NCBI RefSeq assembly: GCF_008152325.1
Contig: NZ_CP042243.1
Location: forward strand, 248,001-312,000
Direction: 5' to 3'
From: Crassaminicella thermophila
GTDB lineage: Bacteria; Bacillota; Clostridia; Peptostreptococcales; Thermotaleaceae
DNA length: 64,000 nucleotides
In this document: one piece after another, positions 17,434 to 26,379 of the stretch
Layout of the letters: each line of letters starts with the position of its first letter
How positions within the stretch are numbered: the first letter of the stretch is position 1
The notes under the pieces: generated by a model
Databases searched by the model: none
Told to the model about the DNA's origin: nothing
Seen by the model: only the letters and a program-made list of their open reading frames with translations
Made by a program: the position numbers and the translations under genes

Positions 17434-19304
17434 TTGAAGAAATTTTTTAGGGGAGCTAGTTTCTATATACTAATATTCATTATTATTATTTCTATTGTAC
17501 ATTTCTATGGGCAGCCGACCCAAGAAAGAGTACCATTAGGAATATCGGAACTTGTTATTGAGTTGCAAAAGCAAAACGTAGAAGAAATTTACATTGTTGA
17601 AAATACGATAAGAGGTAAATTGAGAAGTAATGGTCAGACCTTTGAAACATATATACCACCTGTTATACGTTCAGAAGTATTAACAGAGAAATATATACTT
17701 CCTCAAATGGAAAGCGGTATTTTAAAAGTTTCAGGAGAACCTCCAGCAAAAACACCTTGGTTCTTTGAAATTCTACCTTCCATATTTATGGTTTTAATAT
17801 TTGTGGTATTTTGGTTTGTATTTATGCAGCAATCACAAGGTGGAGGAAGCCGAGTTATGTCTTTTGGAAAGAGTAAAGCAAAGCTGCATAAGGAAGATGA
17901 AAGGAAAAAAAGGTTACTTTTGATGATGTTGCAGGATTAAAGGAAGAAAAAGAAGAATTACAGGAAGTTGTTGATTTCTTAAAAAATCCGAAGAAATATA
18001 TGGAATTAGGGGCAAGAATACCAAAAGGAATTTTAATGGTTGGACCTCCAGGAACAGGAAAGACTTATTTATCTCGTGCTACAGCAGGAGAAGCTGGAGT
18101 TCCATTTTTTAGCATAAGTGGTTCTGATTTTGTTGAAATGTTCGTTGGTGTAGGGGCATCTAGAGTTCGTGATCTTTTCGAACAAGCAAAGAAAAATTCT
18201 CCATGTATTGTATTTATAGATGAAATTGATGCAGTTGGGAGAAAAAGAGGAGCAGGTCTTGGTGGAGGACATGATGAAAGAGAGCAGACATTAAACCAGT
18301 TGCTTGTTGAAATGGATGGGTTTGGTGTAAATGAGGGAATTATCATAATAGCCGCAACCAATAGACCAGATATACTAGACCCTGCATTACTTCGTCCAGG
18401 TAGATTTGACAGGCAAGTAATGGTTGGTGTTCCAGATATCAAAGGTAGAGAAGAAATATTAAAAGTACATTCAAGAAATAAACCTTTAGCAGAGGATGTA
18501 GATTTAAAAGTTTTAGCAAGAAGAACACCAGGTTTTACACCAGCAGATATTGAAAATCTAATGAATGAAGCAGCACTTTTATCTGCTAGAAGAAACGATA
18601 AAAAAATTAGTATGCATACAATAGAAGAAGCAATTACAAAGGTAATTGCAGGACCAGAAAAGAGAAGTAGAGTTGTTAGCGAGAAAGATAGAAAACTTAC
18701 GGCTTATCACGAAGCAGGTCATGCAGTAGTAGCAAGGATGCTTCCAAATACTGATCCAGTACATCAAGTTAGCATTATTCCTAGAGGTAGAGCTGGTGGA
18801 TTTACTATGATTCTGCCAAAGGAAGAAAAAAATTATGCTACAAAAACAGAAATGGAAGAGCAAATAGTACATCTATTAGGTGGTAGGGTTGCTGAAAAAT
18901 TAGTGCTAAATGATATTAGTACTGGTGCAAGCAATGATTTAGAAAGAGCAACGAACATTGCAAGAGCAATGGTTACAAAATATGGAATGAGTGAAAAATT
19001 AGGTCCAATTAATTATAGCTCTGAAGATGAAGTATTCTTAGGAAGAGATTTTTCAACAAAGAGAAATTATTCTGAAGAAGTTGCTTCTAAGATTGATAAA
19101 GAAATAAGAGATATTGTTGAAAAAGGTTATGAAGAAGCAGAAAGAATTTTAACAAAGAATATGGATAAATTACACCTTGTAGCAAATAAATTACTAGAAG
19201 TTGAAACATTAAGTGCAGATGAGTTTGAAAAACTATTTACGAGTGAAAACAATGGTGTGGACCTAGAAAAGATAGATGACCAAATAGATTTAGACAAAGA
19301 ATAA
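17434..19304 (+). pseudogene. ftsH: Membrane-bound ATP-dependent zinc metalloprotease FtsH, interrupted by a -1 frameshift
   Basis: The TTG start at 17434 follows GGGGAGGG by 6 nt. Two overlapping frames together encode a standard FtsH of 623 aa if one A is added. The first part gives two membrane segments (about residues 5-25 and 105-125) and runs out of frame after KEDERKK, stopping at 17940. The second resumes with [16 protein letters not shown]. The break is an A7 run at 17905-17911, where an A8 run would restore the frame. All catalytic motifs are intact: Walker A GPPGTGKT, Walker [12 protein letters not shown] and zinc site HEAGH. It may be a sequencing error, transcriptional slippage, or a real lesion. 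FtsH degrades damaged membrane and regulatory proteins. Confidence 0.85.
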
Positions 19305-19309
19305 TTAAT

Positions 19310-19340
19310 AACCCCTTTGACTGTTAGCAAAGGGGTTTAT
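19310..19340 (+). terminator. Terminator-like stem-loop after ftsH
   Basis: A perfect 10-bp stem (AACCCCTTTG / CAAAGGGGTT) with an 8-nt loop is followed by only a short T stretch. Confidence 0.7.
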
Positions 19341-19377
19341 GATTATTAATGTAAGAATAAAATAAGGAGGAAATGTT

Positions 19378-19779
19378 ATGGAATTTAAATTAGAAGTAGG
19401 TATGAAAGCAATGGTTCATGAGGTTGTTACAGAAAATGATACAGCAAAAAGCTTTGGGAGTGGAGAGGTATATGTATATGCTACACCTAAGATGATTGGA
19501 ATTATGGAAAATGCAGCATTAAAAGCAGTAGATCCAAAATTACCAGAAGGCTTTGCAACAGTAGGAATTCATTTAGATGTAAAGCATATGGCAGCAACCC
19601 CGGTAGGAATGAAGGTTAGAGCTGAAGCAGAGTTAGTAGAAGTGAAGGGGAAAAAATTAAAGTTTAAAATTGAAGCTTATGATGAAAAAGATAAGATTGG
19701 AGAAGGATTTCATTCTAGATATATTATTAATGTAGAAGATTTTATAAAAGCTGCTGAAGAAAAAGGAAAAAATGAATAG
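19378..19779 (+). CDS. FlK-like hotdog-fold thioesterase
   Basis: This 133-aa protein starts behind AGGAGG. It matches the small thioesterase family typified by fluoroacetyl-CoA thioesterase FlK. Thr in YATPKMIGIMENAAL, the Glu of that segment, and His in VGIHLDVKHMAATPVG correspond to the FlK catalytic triad. It probably hydrolyses a short acyl-CoA; fluoroacetyl-CoA specificity is not implied. It stands between two terminators, next to the carboxylic acid metabolism genes. Confidence 0.8.
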   Translation: MEFKLEVGMKAMVHEVVTENDTAKSFGSGEVYVYATPKMIGIMENAALKAVDPKLPEGFATVGIHLDVKHMAATPVGMKVRAEAELVEVKGKKLKFKIEAYDEKDKIGEGFHSRYIINVEDFIKAAEEKGKNE

Positions 19780-19842
19780 AAAAAAATACATAAAAGGCTG
19801 TAGAAATTTGAAAAATAAAAAATAATTTCCCAGGAAATAAAC

Positions 19843-19869
19843 AAAAAGAACCGAAAAAGGTTCTTTTTT
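19843..19869 (+). terminator. Rho-independent terminator after the thioesterase
   Basis: A 10-bp stem (AAAAAGAACC / GGTTCTTTTT) with a GAAAAA loop, followed by more T. Confidence 0.85.
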
Positions 19870-19906
19870 GTTTAGATAAATATTTTTGTTCAATATAAAT
19901 TTAGGG

Positions 19907-19912
19907 TATAAT
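19907..19912 (+). promoter_or_regulatory. Possible -10 element upstream of fumarase genes
   Basis: A perfect TATAAT lies 58 bp before the fumarase start. The -35 region (TTTTGT at 17-bp spacing) is poor, so this is only a candidate. Confidence 0.35.
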
Positions 19913-19970
19913 GAATAATAAACAAAGATTATAAAAATTTTTAAAAATAAAAAGAAAGAAGTGGGAAATT

Positions 19971-20813
19971 ATGCGAAGGTTGGATGTAAAGAGGGTTGAA
20001 GATGCAGTAAGAGAAATGAGCATAAAAGCTAATTTGTTTTTAGGAGAAGATGTGAAAAAAGCTTTTGAAATAGCAAAAGAAAGAGAAAGCTCTCCTGTTG
20101 GAAAAGAAATTATTAAAAACTTAATAAAAAATGCAGAAATTGCGAGAAATGAAGAAATGCCAATTTGCCAGGATACTGGGATGGCAGTAATTTTTGTTGA
20201 AATAGGACAAGAAGTACAATTCTTTGGAGGAAATATTACAAAAGCTATTAATGAAGGGGTTAGAAGAGGGTACAAAGATGGTTATTTAAGAAAATCAGTA
20301 GTAAAAGATCCTTTAATTAGAGAAAACACAAAAGATAATACTCCTGCTATTATTTATTATGATATTGTAGAAGGAGATAAGGTAAAAATAACCCTTGCAC
20401 CTAAAGGATTTGGAAGTGAAAATATGAGTAAAACAAAGATGCTTAAGCCTTCTGATGGGGTAGAAGGTGTGATAGATTTTGTTCTTCAAACTGTTGAAGA
20501 AGCGGGACCGAATCCATGTCCCCCTATTGTTGTAGGTGTTGGTATAGGAGGAACAATTGATAAAGCAGCTGTCCTTGCTAAAAAGGCATTAACTAGATCA
20601 ATAGGAACATATAATCAGAAAGAACACTTAAGAGAATTAGAGGAAACCCTTCTTAAAAAAATTAACAATTTAGGTATAGGGCCTCAAGGTTTAGGTGGAA
20701 ATACAACAGCTTTAGCTGTGCATGTGGAAGATTTTGCTACCCATATAGCAGGATTGCCTGTAGCAGTAAATATAAACTGTCATGCTGCAAGACATGAAGA
20801 AGTTATTCTATAA
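19971..20813 (+). CDS. Fumarate hydratase class I, alpha subunit
   Basis: A 280-aa N-terminal-type subunit of the two-subunit, oxygen-sensitive [4Fe-4S] fumarase. Three cysteines that can hold the cluster are visible: [22 protein letters not shown] and [11 protein letters not shown]. With the beta subunit it interconverts fumarate and malate. It starts the fumarase-malic enzyme operon; the beta gene follows after 13 bp. L(+)-tartrate dehydratase is a close relative, but the adjacent malic enzyme favours fumarase. Confidence 0.92.
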   Translation: MRRLDVKRVEDAVREMSIKANLFLGEDVKKAFEIAKERESSPVGKEIIKNLIKNAEIARNEEMPICQDTGMAVIFVEIGQEVQFFGGNITKAINEGVRRGYKDGYLRKSVVKDPLIRENTKDNTPAIIYYDIVEGDKVKITLAPKGFGSENMSKTKMLKPSDGVEGVIDFVLQTVEEAGPNPCPPIVVGVGIGGTIDKAAVLAKKALTRSIGTYNQKEHLRELEETLLKKINNLGIGPQGLGGNTTALAVHVEDFATHIAGLPVAVNINCHAARHEEVIL

Positions 20814-20826
20814 GTGAGGTGAGAAT

Positions 20827-21393
20827 ATGATTATAAAGAAAATATCTACTCCTTTAACAAAGGAAAAGGTAAAAGAGCTAAAAGCAGGAGATACTGTTTA
20901 TATATCAGGAACCATATATACAGGAAGAGATGCTGCTCATCAAAGATTAATAAAAACCCTTCAAAACGGAGAAAAACTTCCTTTCCCTGTAAAGGATGCA
21001 GTTATATACTATGTTGGACCGTCTCCAGCAAAACCTGGAAAACCTATAGGTTCTGCTGGGCCTACTACAAGCTATCGAATGGATGATTTAACAGTTCCTT
21101 TATTAGAACAGGGCTTAACAGGAATGATTGGAAAAGGATTAAGAAGCCAAAAGGTAATAGATGGAATGAAAAAAAATGAAGCTGTATATTTTGCTGCAAT
21201 TGGAGGGGCTGCAGCATTGATTGCTAATGCCATCAAAAAAGCAGAAGTTATTGCTTATGAAGATTTAGGAACAGAGGCCATTAGAAAATTAGAAGTAGAA
21301 GATTTTCCGGCAATTGTTGTAATTGATAGTCAAGGAAACAATCTTTATGAAACAGAGAGAAAAAAATATGAAGTAACAGAGGAGGAAAAGTAA
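20827..21393 (+). CDS. Fumarate hydratase class I, beta subunit
   Basis: A 188-aa C-terminal-type subunit (LKAGDTVYISGTIYTGRDAA near the N-terminus, GPTTSYRMD, FAAIGGAAALIA). It completes the fumarase active site with the product of the gene just upstream. Its stop codon abuts the ATG of the malic enzyme gene, so the three genes form one operon. Confidence 0.92.
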   Translation: MIIKKISTPLTKEKVKELKAGDTVYISGTIYTGRDAAHQRLIKTLQNGEKLPFPVKDAVIYYVGPSPAKPGKPIGSAGPTTSYRMDDLTVPLLEQGLTGMIGKGLRSQKVIDGMKKNEAVYFAAIGGAAALIANAIKKAEVIAYEDLGTEAIRKLEVEDFPAIVVIDSQGNNLYETERKKYEVTEEEK

Positions 21394-22569
21394 ATGCCTG
21401 ATTATAATGAACTAGCTTTAACCTTACATAAGGAAAATAAGGGAAAAATTTCAGTAGAAAGTAAAGTAGCTTTAGAAAATAAGGATGATTTATCTACTGC
21501 GTATACCCCTGGAGTTGCAGAGCCTTGCAGAGTTATTAATAAAAATAGAGAAGCTGTGTATGATTATACTGCAAAAGGAAATATGGTAGCGGTAGTGAGT
21601 GATGGAACAGCAGTATTAGGGCTTGGTGATATTGGAGCTTATGCAGCAATTCCTGTAATGGAAGGAAAAGCTGTACTATTTAAGAGTTTTGCAAATGTGG
21701 ATGCTTTTCCTATATGTTTAAATACAAAAGATACAGAAGAAATTATAAAAACCATAAAATTAATGGAGCCTATGTTTGGGGGAATTAATTTAGAAGATAT
21801 TGCTGCACCTAGATGTTTTGAGATAGAAGAAAGATTGAAAAAAGAATTAGATATTCCTGTATTTCATGATGATCAACATGGAACAGCCATTGTAGTATTA
21901 GCTGGTTTAATTAATGCATTAAAGTTAGCAAACAAAAAAATAGAAGATATTGAAGTGGTAATCAATGGACCAGGGTCAGCAGGTATTGCCATTGCAAAAA
22001 TTTTATTAAGAGTGGGTGTAAAAGACATTGTTCTTTGTAATAAAGAAGGTGCTATTTATGATGGAGCAAAGGGCTTAAATTGGGCTCAAGAAGAAATTGC
22101 AAAAGTAACGAATAAGAAAAAACAAAAGGGAAGTTTAGGGGAAATTATGAAAAATAAAGATGTATTTATAGGGGTATCAGCACCAAACATTGTAACAAAA
22201 GAAATGGTAGCATCTATGAAAGAAAAAGCAATTGTATTTGCCATGGCAAATCCTGTTCCTGAAATAATGCCTGAAGAAGCAAAGGAGGCAGGTGCATTTA
22301 TTGTAGGAACAGGGAGATCAGATTATCCAAATCAAATTAACAATGTATTGGCATTTCCAGGAGTATTTAGAGGTGCACTAGATGTAAGAGCTAGACAGAT
22401 TACAGAAGATATGAAAATTAGTGCTGCTTATGCTATTGCAAATGCTTTAAAAGAAGATACATTAAGTGTAGATAATATTATTCCAAACCCTTTAGATAAA
22501 GAAGTTGCTAAAGCAGTAGCGCAAGCTGTTATGAAAACGGCTAGAGAAAATGGGGTAGCGAGAATTTAA
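21394..22569 (+). CDS. Malic enzyme, NAD(P)-dependent, short form
   Basis: A 391-aa malic enzyme of the compact bacterial type. Motifs are AYTPGVAEPCR, the catalytic and metal segment DDQHGTAIVVLAGL, and the dinucleotide loop NGPGSAGIA. It oxidatively decarboxylates malate to pyruvate. Directly joined to the fumarase genes, it links fumarate and malate to pyruvate. The coenzyme preference cannot be told from the sequence by eye. Confidence 0.93.
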   Translation: MPDYNELALTLHKENKGKISVESKVALENKDDLSTAYTPGVAEPCRVINKNREAVYDYTAKGNMVAVVSDGTAVLGLGDIGAYAAIPVMEGKAVLFKSFANVDAFPICLNTKDTEEIIKTIKLMEPMFGGINLEDIAAPRCFEIEERLKKELDIPVFHDDQHGTAIVVLAGLINALKLANKKIEDIEVVINGPGSAGIAIAKILLRVGVKDIVLCNKEGAIYDGAKGLNWAQEEIAKVTNKKKQKGSLGEIMKNKDVFIGVSAPNIVTKEMVASMKEKAIVFAMANPVPEIMPEEAKEAGAFIVGTGRSDYPNQINNVLAFPGVFRGALDVRARQITEDMKISAAYAIANALKEDTLSVDNIIPNPLDKEVAKAVAQAVMKTARENGVARI

Positions 22570-22586
22570 AATGATGTACATAAATC

Positions 22587-22616
22587 AAAAAAGAACCAAT
22601 GAAGGTTCTTTTTTTT
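22587..22616 (+). terminator. Rho-independent terminator after malic enzyme
   Basis: An 11-bp stem (AAAAAAGAACC / GGTTCTTTTTT) with an AATGAA loop and T-run. Confidence 0.88.
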
Positions 22617-22678
22617 GATGGAAAATTTTTTGAATCTTTTATAAAATAGATATAATAGAAAGTCTAAAGGGGGAGATT

Positions 22679-24856
22679 ATGAAGAGCTTAAAAGTCAAAA
22701 TACCTATATTGATCATTAGCTTAGCAGTGTTTACTGTTTTAAGCAGTACGTATGTAACATATAGGATATTTAGCAAACAAATCATAGAAGATATTATTCA
22801 TAAAAATAATATGATTGCTAATATGCTTTCAGATCAGGTTAATCAATATTTGATAGATGCACAAAATACAGTTGAATATGTAGCCAAAAATGCGGATTTA
22901 GAAGATATGGAAAAAATAAAAAAGGAAATTAATAAGGTTTATACAAGTTATAGATGGCTAGATGTAATGTTTTATATGACACCGAATGGAAGAATTACTT
23001 ATAGCATTCCATATAGTGATATTATTAGAAAGAGAGATTATGTAGAAAGAGAATATTATAAATATATTATAGAAAATAAAAAAACTTATACTAGCAAAGT
23101 TTTTATAAGCAGTATATTAAATCAACCCCATATTATGATTGTTTCGCCTATTTTAGACTATTTTACTGGAGAAGTAAAGGGAATTATAGGAGGGGGCGTC
23201 CCCTTAATGGCTATAAGTAAACTTGTTGATAAAACACAGCAATCTTATGATGGAAAAATATATGTAGTTGATGAGGATGGAAAAATATTAGTCAGTCCAG
23301 ATCATAAGGGAATACTGAAAGAAACTACATTAAAAAGAAATATTCAAATACAAGATAGGGTTATGGGAATAGAAGAAATTTCAAAAAAATATGACAAAGG
23401 AATAGGACAATATGAAGATGGCTTTCGCAGGGTCTATGTGTCTTTTAGTAAAATTGAAAATTATAAAGGAATGATTATTGTTGAAAAAGATGAAGAATAT
23501 ATTGGAAAAGAAATCAAGGAAATACAAAGAGAGTTAATCCCTTTAATTGTGGTCATTATGGCTGTTTCTTTCTTGCTTAGTATTTCTTTAGCTTATACTA
23601 TAACAGATCCTATTGAGAAGTTAGTGACTTATGTAAGAAAACTAACGAATGATATTCATCAAGGAATGAAAGGATTTAGAGTAACAAAAAATAATGAAAT
23701 TGGAGAGTTAGAGCTTGCCTTTTGCAGTATGAGCAAAGAATTGAGTGCAAAAATGAATGATTTAAAAGAACTTCATAAAAAAGAAAGAGATACGAGCAAA
23801 TATTTAAACAATATATTAATAAGTGCTGGAAGTGGAATTATTGTGATTGATGATGAAAATAAGATTGTAATTTTTAATAAAGCGGCAGAAAAAATTACTG
23901 GAATTAAAAGTGAAAAAATAGTTGGAAAGGATTCACATGAATTAATAGAAGTTCTAAATCTACCTAAGAATATTTTTGATGAATATAAAAAAGAAAGAAG
24001 TATGACTGAAAAAGAATATAAGATTCAAAAGAGCAAAGGACCAGCAGTTCCTGTTAGTATGCTTGTCTCTCCTATATATGATGATCAATCAAAAAATATT
24101 GGATTGGTTTGCTTAATGAAAGATTTAACACAGATTAAAATGTTAGAACAACAGCTAAGAAGAGAAGATAGACTAAAAACAATTGGAGAATTATCTTCAT
24201 CTATTATACATGAGATAGGAAATCCTTTGGCTGGTATGACAAATTTGATTGAAGTGTTAAAGGATAATATAGAAGAAGAGGAATTAAGGAATGAATTAAT
24301 TGCTACATTAAGAGAAGAAGTGAATGATTTGAACAATCTTGTAATCAATTTTTTAGAATTTACAAGGATGAATAGAGATAAAAAAGTTTCTGTAAATATA
24401 CTGCATATTATAAATAGTGCATTAAATATTTTAAACCCTGAAGTGAAGTATAAACATATTCGTGTAATTACCCAGTTTCCAAGTGAAATACCATTTATAA
24501 AAGTAAATCCATCTGCTGTTAGACAAGCTTTTGTAAACATTTTAAAGAATAGCGTACAAGCTGTAGATACATTTGGAATTATTAAGATTAACGTTAAAGT
24601 ATGTGAGGAGGATAAAAAATCTATTGTTGTTTCTATAAGAGATAATGGAGAAGGGGTTAAAGAAGAATTTATAGAGAAAATGTTTGATCCATTTTTTACG
24701 ACAAAAGAAGATGGGACAGGATTAGGCTTAGCAATTGTTTATAAGATTATAACAGATAATCAAGGAACCATTTCAGTAAAAAGTGAAATTAATAAATATA
24801 CGGAATTTACATTATGCTTCAAGGGAGAGATAGTAGATGAAAGTACTAATTATTGA
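22679..24856 (+). CDS. Sensor histidine kinase (Cache-HAMP-PAS-HisKA-HATPase)
   Basis: A 725-aa membrane sensor. It has a first membrane segment at about residues 8-30, an extracellular double-Cache-type domain (about 35-275), a second membrane segment (about 282-305), HAMP (about 307-360), PAS (about 375-490), an H-box SSIIHEIGNPLAGM (about 505) and an ATPase domain with DNGEGVKEEF and GTGLGLAIVYKI. It resembles the AtoS/NtrB-type partners of sigma-54 activators. It overlaps the regulator gene by 20 bp, so the two form a two-component pair. The signal is probably a small carboxylate, judged only from the neighbouring genes. Confidence 0.92.
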   Translation: MKSLKVKIPILIISLAVFTVLSSTYVTYRIFSKQIIEDIIHKNNMIANMLSDQVNQYLIDAQNTVEYVAKNADLEDMEKIKKEINKVYTSYRWLDVMFYMTPNGRITYSIPYSDIIRKRDYVEREYYKYIIENKKTYTSKVFISSILNQPHIMIVSPILDYFTGEVKGIIGGGVPLMAISKLVDKTQQSYDGKIYVVDEDGKILVSPDHKGILKETTLKRNIQIQDRVMGIEEISKKYDKGIGQYEDGFRRVYVSFSKIENYKGMIIVEKDEEYIGKEIKEIQRELIPLIVVIMAVSFLLSISLAYTITDPIEKLVTYVRKLTNDIHQGMKGFRVTKNNEIGELELAFCSMSKELSAKMNDLKELHKKERDTSKYLNNILISAGSGIIVIDDENKIVIFNKAAEKITGIKSEKIVGKDSHELIEVLNLPKNIFDEYKKERSMTEKEYKIQKSKGPAVPVSMLVSPIYDDQSKNIGLVCLMKDLTQIKMLEQQLRREDRLKTIGELSSSIIHEIGNPLAGMTNLIEVLKDNIEEEELRNELIATLREEVNDLNNLVINFLEFTRMNRDKKVSVNILHIINSALNILNPEVKYKHIRVITQFPSEIPFIKVNPSAVRQAFVNILKNSVQAVDTFGIIKINVKVCEEDKKSIVVSIRDNGEGVKEEFIEKMFDPFFTTKEDGTGLGLAIVYKIITDNQGTISVKSEINKYTEFTLCFKGEIVDESTNY

Positions 24857-26171
24857 TGATGAAAAAAGTATTCGACTATCATTGCGTGTTGCTTTAGGTA
24901 AGTTAGGAGTAAAAATCTTTGCAGTAGCTTCAGGAGAAGAAGGAATAGAAATTTTTAGAAGGGAAAAACCTGATATTTCAATTATTGATGTAAATTTACC
25001 AGGGATAAACGGAATAGAAGTTTTAAAGGAAATAAGAAAAAAAGATAAAAACTGCATTGTGATTATGATTACCTATATTAGTGAGGTAAGATTAGCTGTT
25101 GAGGCAATGAAATTAGGTGCGAATGATTATTTTACAAAACCTTTTAATATGGAAGAAATGAAAGAAAGCATAGAGGATCATTTAAAATATATAAAAAAAT
25201 CACAAGAGCTGTCTGATCAAGGAGAGGAAAATAAAACAGAGATTATTGGGAAAAGTAAATCTATACAAAATGTAAAGGAGATTGCAAAAAAAGTAGGAAA
25301 TATGCTTTATGATACATTCATATTAATTCAAGGGGAAAGTGGAACAGGTAAAGAAATTATTGCAAAAGCAATACATTTTAATGGGATAAGAAGAAATAAA
25401 CCTTATATTGCTCTAAATTGTGCTGCAATTCCTAAAAATTTACAAGAAAGTGAATTGTTCGGATATGAAAAAGGAGCTTTTTCAGATGCAAAACAGCAAA
25501 AAAAAGGATTAATAGAAGAATCTAATGGAGGGACATTATTTTTAGATGAGATTGGTGATATGGATATAATGCTTCAGGCAAAACTTTTAAGAGTTCTTCA
25601 AGAAAAAAAGTTTCGCCGTATTGGAGGAATAAAGGAGATTGCTTTTCAGGCTAATGTAATTGCTGCAACCAATAAAAGTTTGTTAAAGGAAATAGAAAAT
25701 GGAAATTTTCGAGAAGATTTGTATTATCGATTAAATGTAGTTCCTATATATACAACACCATTGAGAGAAAGAAGAGAGGATATAGAATTATTAATTAACT
25801 ATTTTATTAGTCAATATAATAAAAGTTTAAATAAAAGTGTAAAGGGAATAACAAAGGAAGCTCTTGAAATCTGTGAAAACTATGAATGGAGAGGAAATGT
25901 TAGAGAATTAAAAAATTTTGTAGAAAGAGTTATGATTTTTCAAGAAGATGAATGGATTGATGTAGAGAATCTGCCTCAAAATATTATTAGCTATGAGAGT
26001 ACAAAAGATAGTAATGCCTTTATAGGTAGCAATTTAGAATCAGTAGAAATGGAAATGATTCATAAAACACTGCAAAAAAACAATTGGAATATTTCAAAAA
26101 CGGCACGAGATTTAGGGATTTCACGAGTAACTTTAAGGCGAAAAATTGAAAAGTACAGTATTCATAAGTAA
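24837..26171 (+). CDS. NtrC/AtoC-type sigma-54-dependent response regulator
   Basis: This 444-aa protein has a receiver (IIDDEKS, phospho-Asp in ISIIDVNLPG, Lys in YFTKPF; residues 1-118), an AAA+ domain (Walker A GESGTGKE, Walker B GGTLFLDEIGDM; about 140-370) and a Fis-type helix-turn-helix (NISKTARDLGISRVTLRRKI). The sigma-54 contact loop reads GAFSDA instead of the classical GAFTGA. A good sigma-54 promoter lies 100 bp downstream in front of the permease gene, so it probably activates the permease/CoA-transferase genes. Confidence 0.93.
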   Translation: MKVLIIDDEKSIRLSLRVALGKLGVKIFAVASGEEGIEIFRREKPDISIIDVNLPGINGIEVLKEIRKKDKNCIVIMITYISEVRLAVEAMKLGANDYFTKPFNMEEMKESIEDHLKYIKKSQELSDQGEENKTEIIGKSKSIQNVKEIAKKVGNMLYDTFILIQGESGTGKEIIAKAIHFNGIRRNKPYIALNCAAIPKNLQESELFGYEKGAFSDAKQQKKGLIEESNGGTLFLDEIGDMDIMLQAKLLRVLQEKKFRRIGGIKEIAFQANVIAATNKSLLKEIENGNFREDLYYRLNVVPIYTTPLRERREDIELLINYFISQYNKSLNKSVKGITKEALEICENYEWRGNVRELKNFVERVMIFQEDEWIDVENLPQNIISYESTKDSNAFIGSNLESVEMEMIHKTLQKNNWNISKTARDLGISRVTLRRKIEKYSIHK

Positions 26172-26184
26172 GTGGAAACATTTG

Positions 26185-26222
26185 AAACAAAAGTGGTAAA
26201 TTTTTTACCACTTTTGTTTTTG
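26185..26222 (+). terminator. Strong Rho-independent terminator after the regulator
   Basis: A perfect 16-bp stem (AAACAAAAGTGGTAAA and its complement) with a TTT loop is followed by TTTTG. The dyad lies 70 bp before the sigma-54 promoter and could also be an upstream activator site; that is speculation. Confidence 0.88.
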
Positions 26223-26271
26223 TTTATGCGAGCTTAAGTGAGCGAGGAAAACATTTTCAATATATATATAA

Positions 26272-26287
26272 TTGGAACAGTATTTGC
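26272..26287 (+). promoter_or_regulatory. Sigma-54 (-24/-12) promoter
   Basis: TTGGAAC followed by TTTGC places the invariant GG (26274-26275) and GC (26286-26287) exactly 10 nt apart. There is one mismatch to the -24 consensus TTGGCAC. It lies 93 bp upstream of the permease start, just downstream of a sigma-54 activator gene. Confidence 0.82.
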
Positions 26288-26379
26288 AATATAAAATATA
26301 AGGGGGTGAATTGGGAAAAGAGATAGAAAATTTTTATTTGGGCATTATAAAGTATAAAAGATATTAAAGGAGGAGAAAA

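Noticed and set aside
22629-22656. Sigma-A promoter TTGAAT / TATAAT before the histidine kinase
   Set aside because: The spacing is only 15 bp; the -10 may be real but the pair is not convincing.
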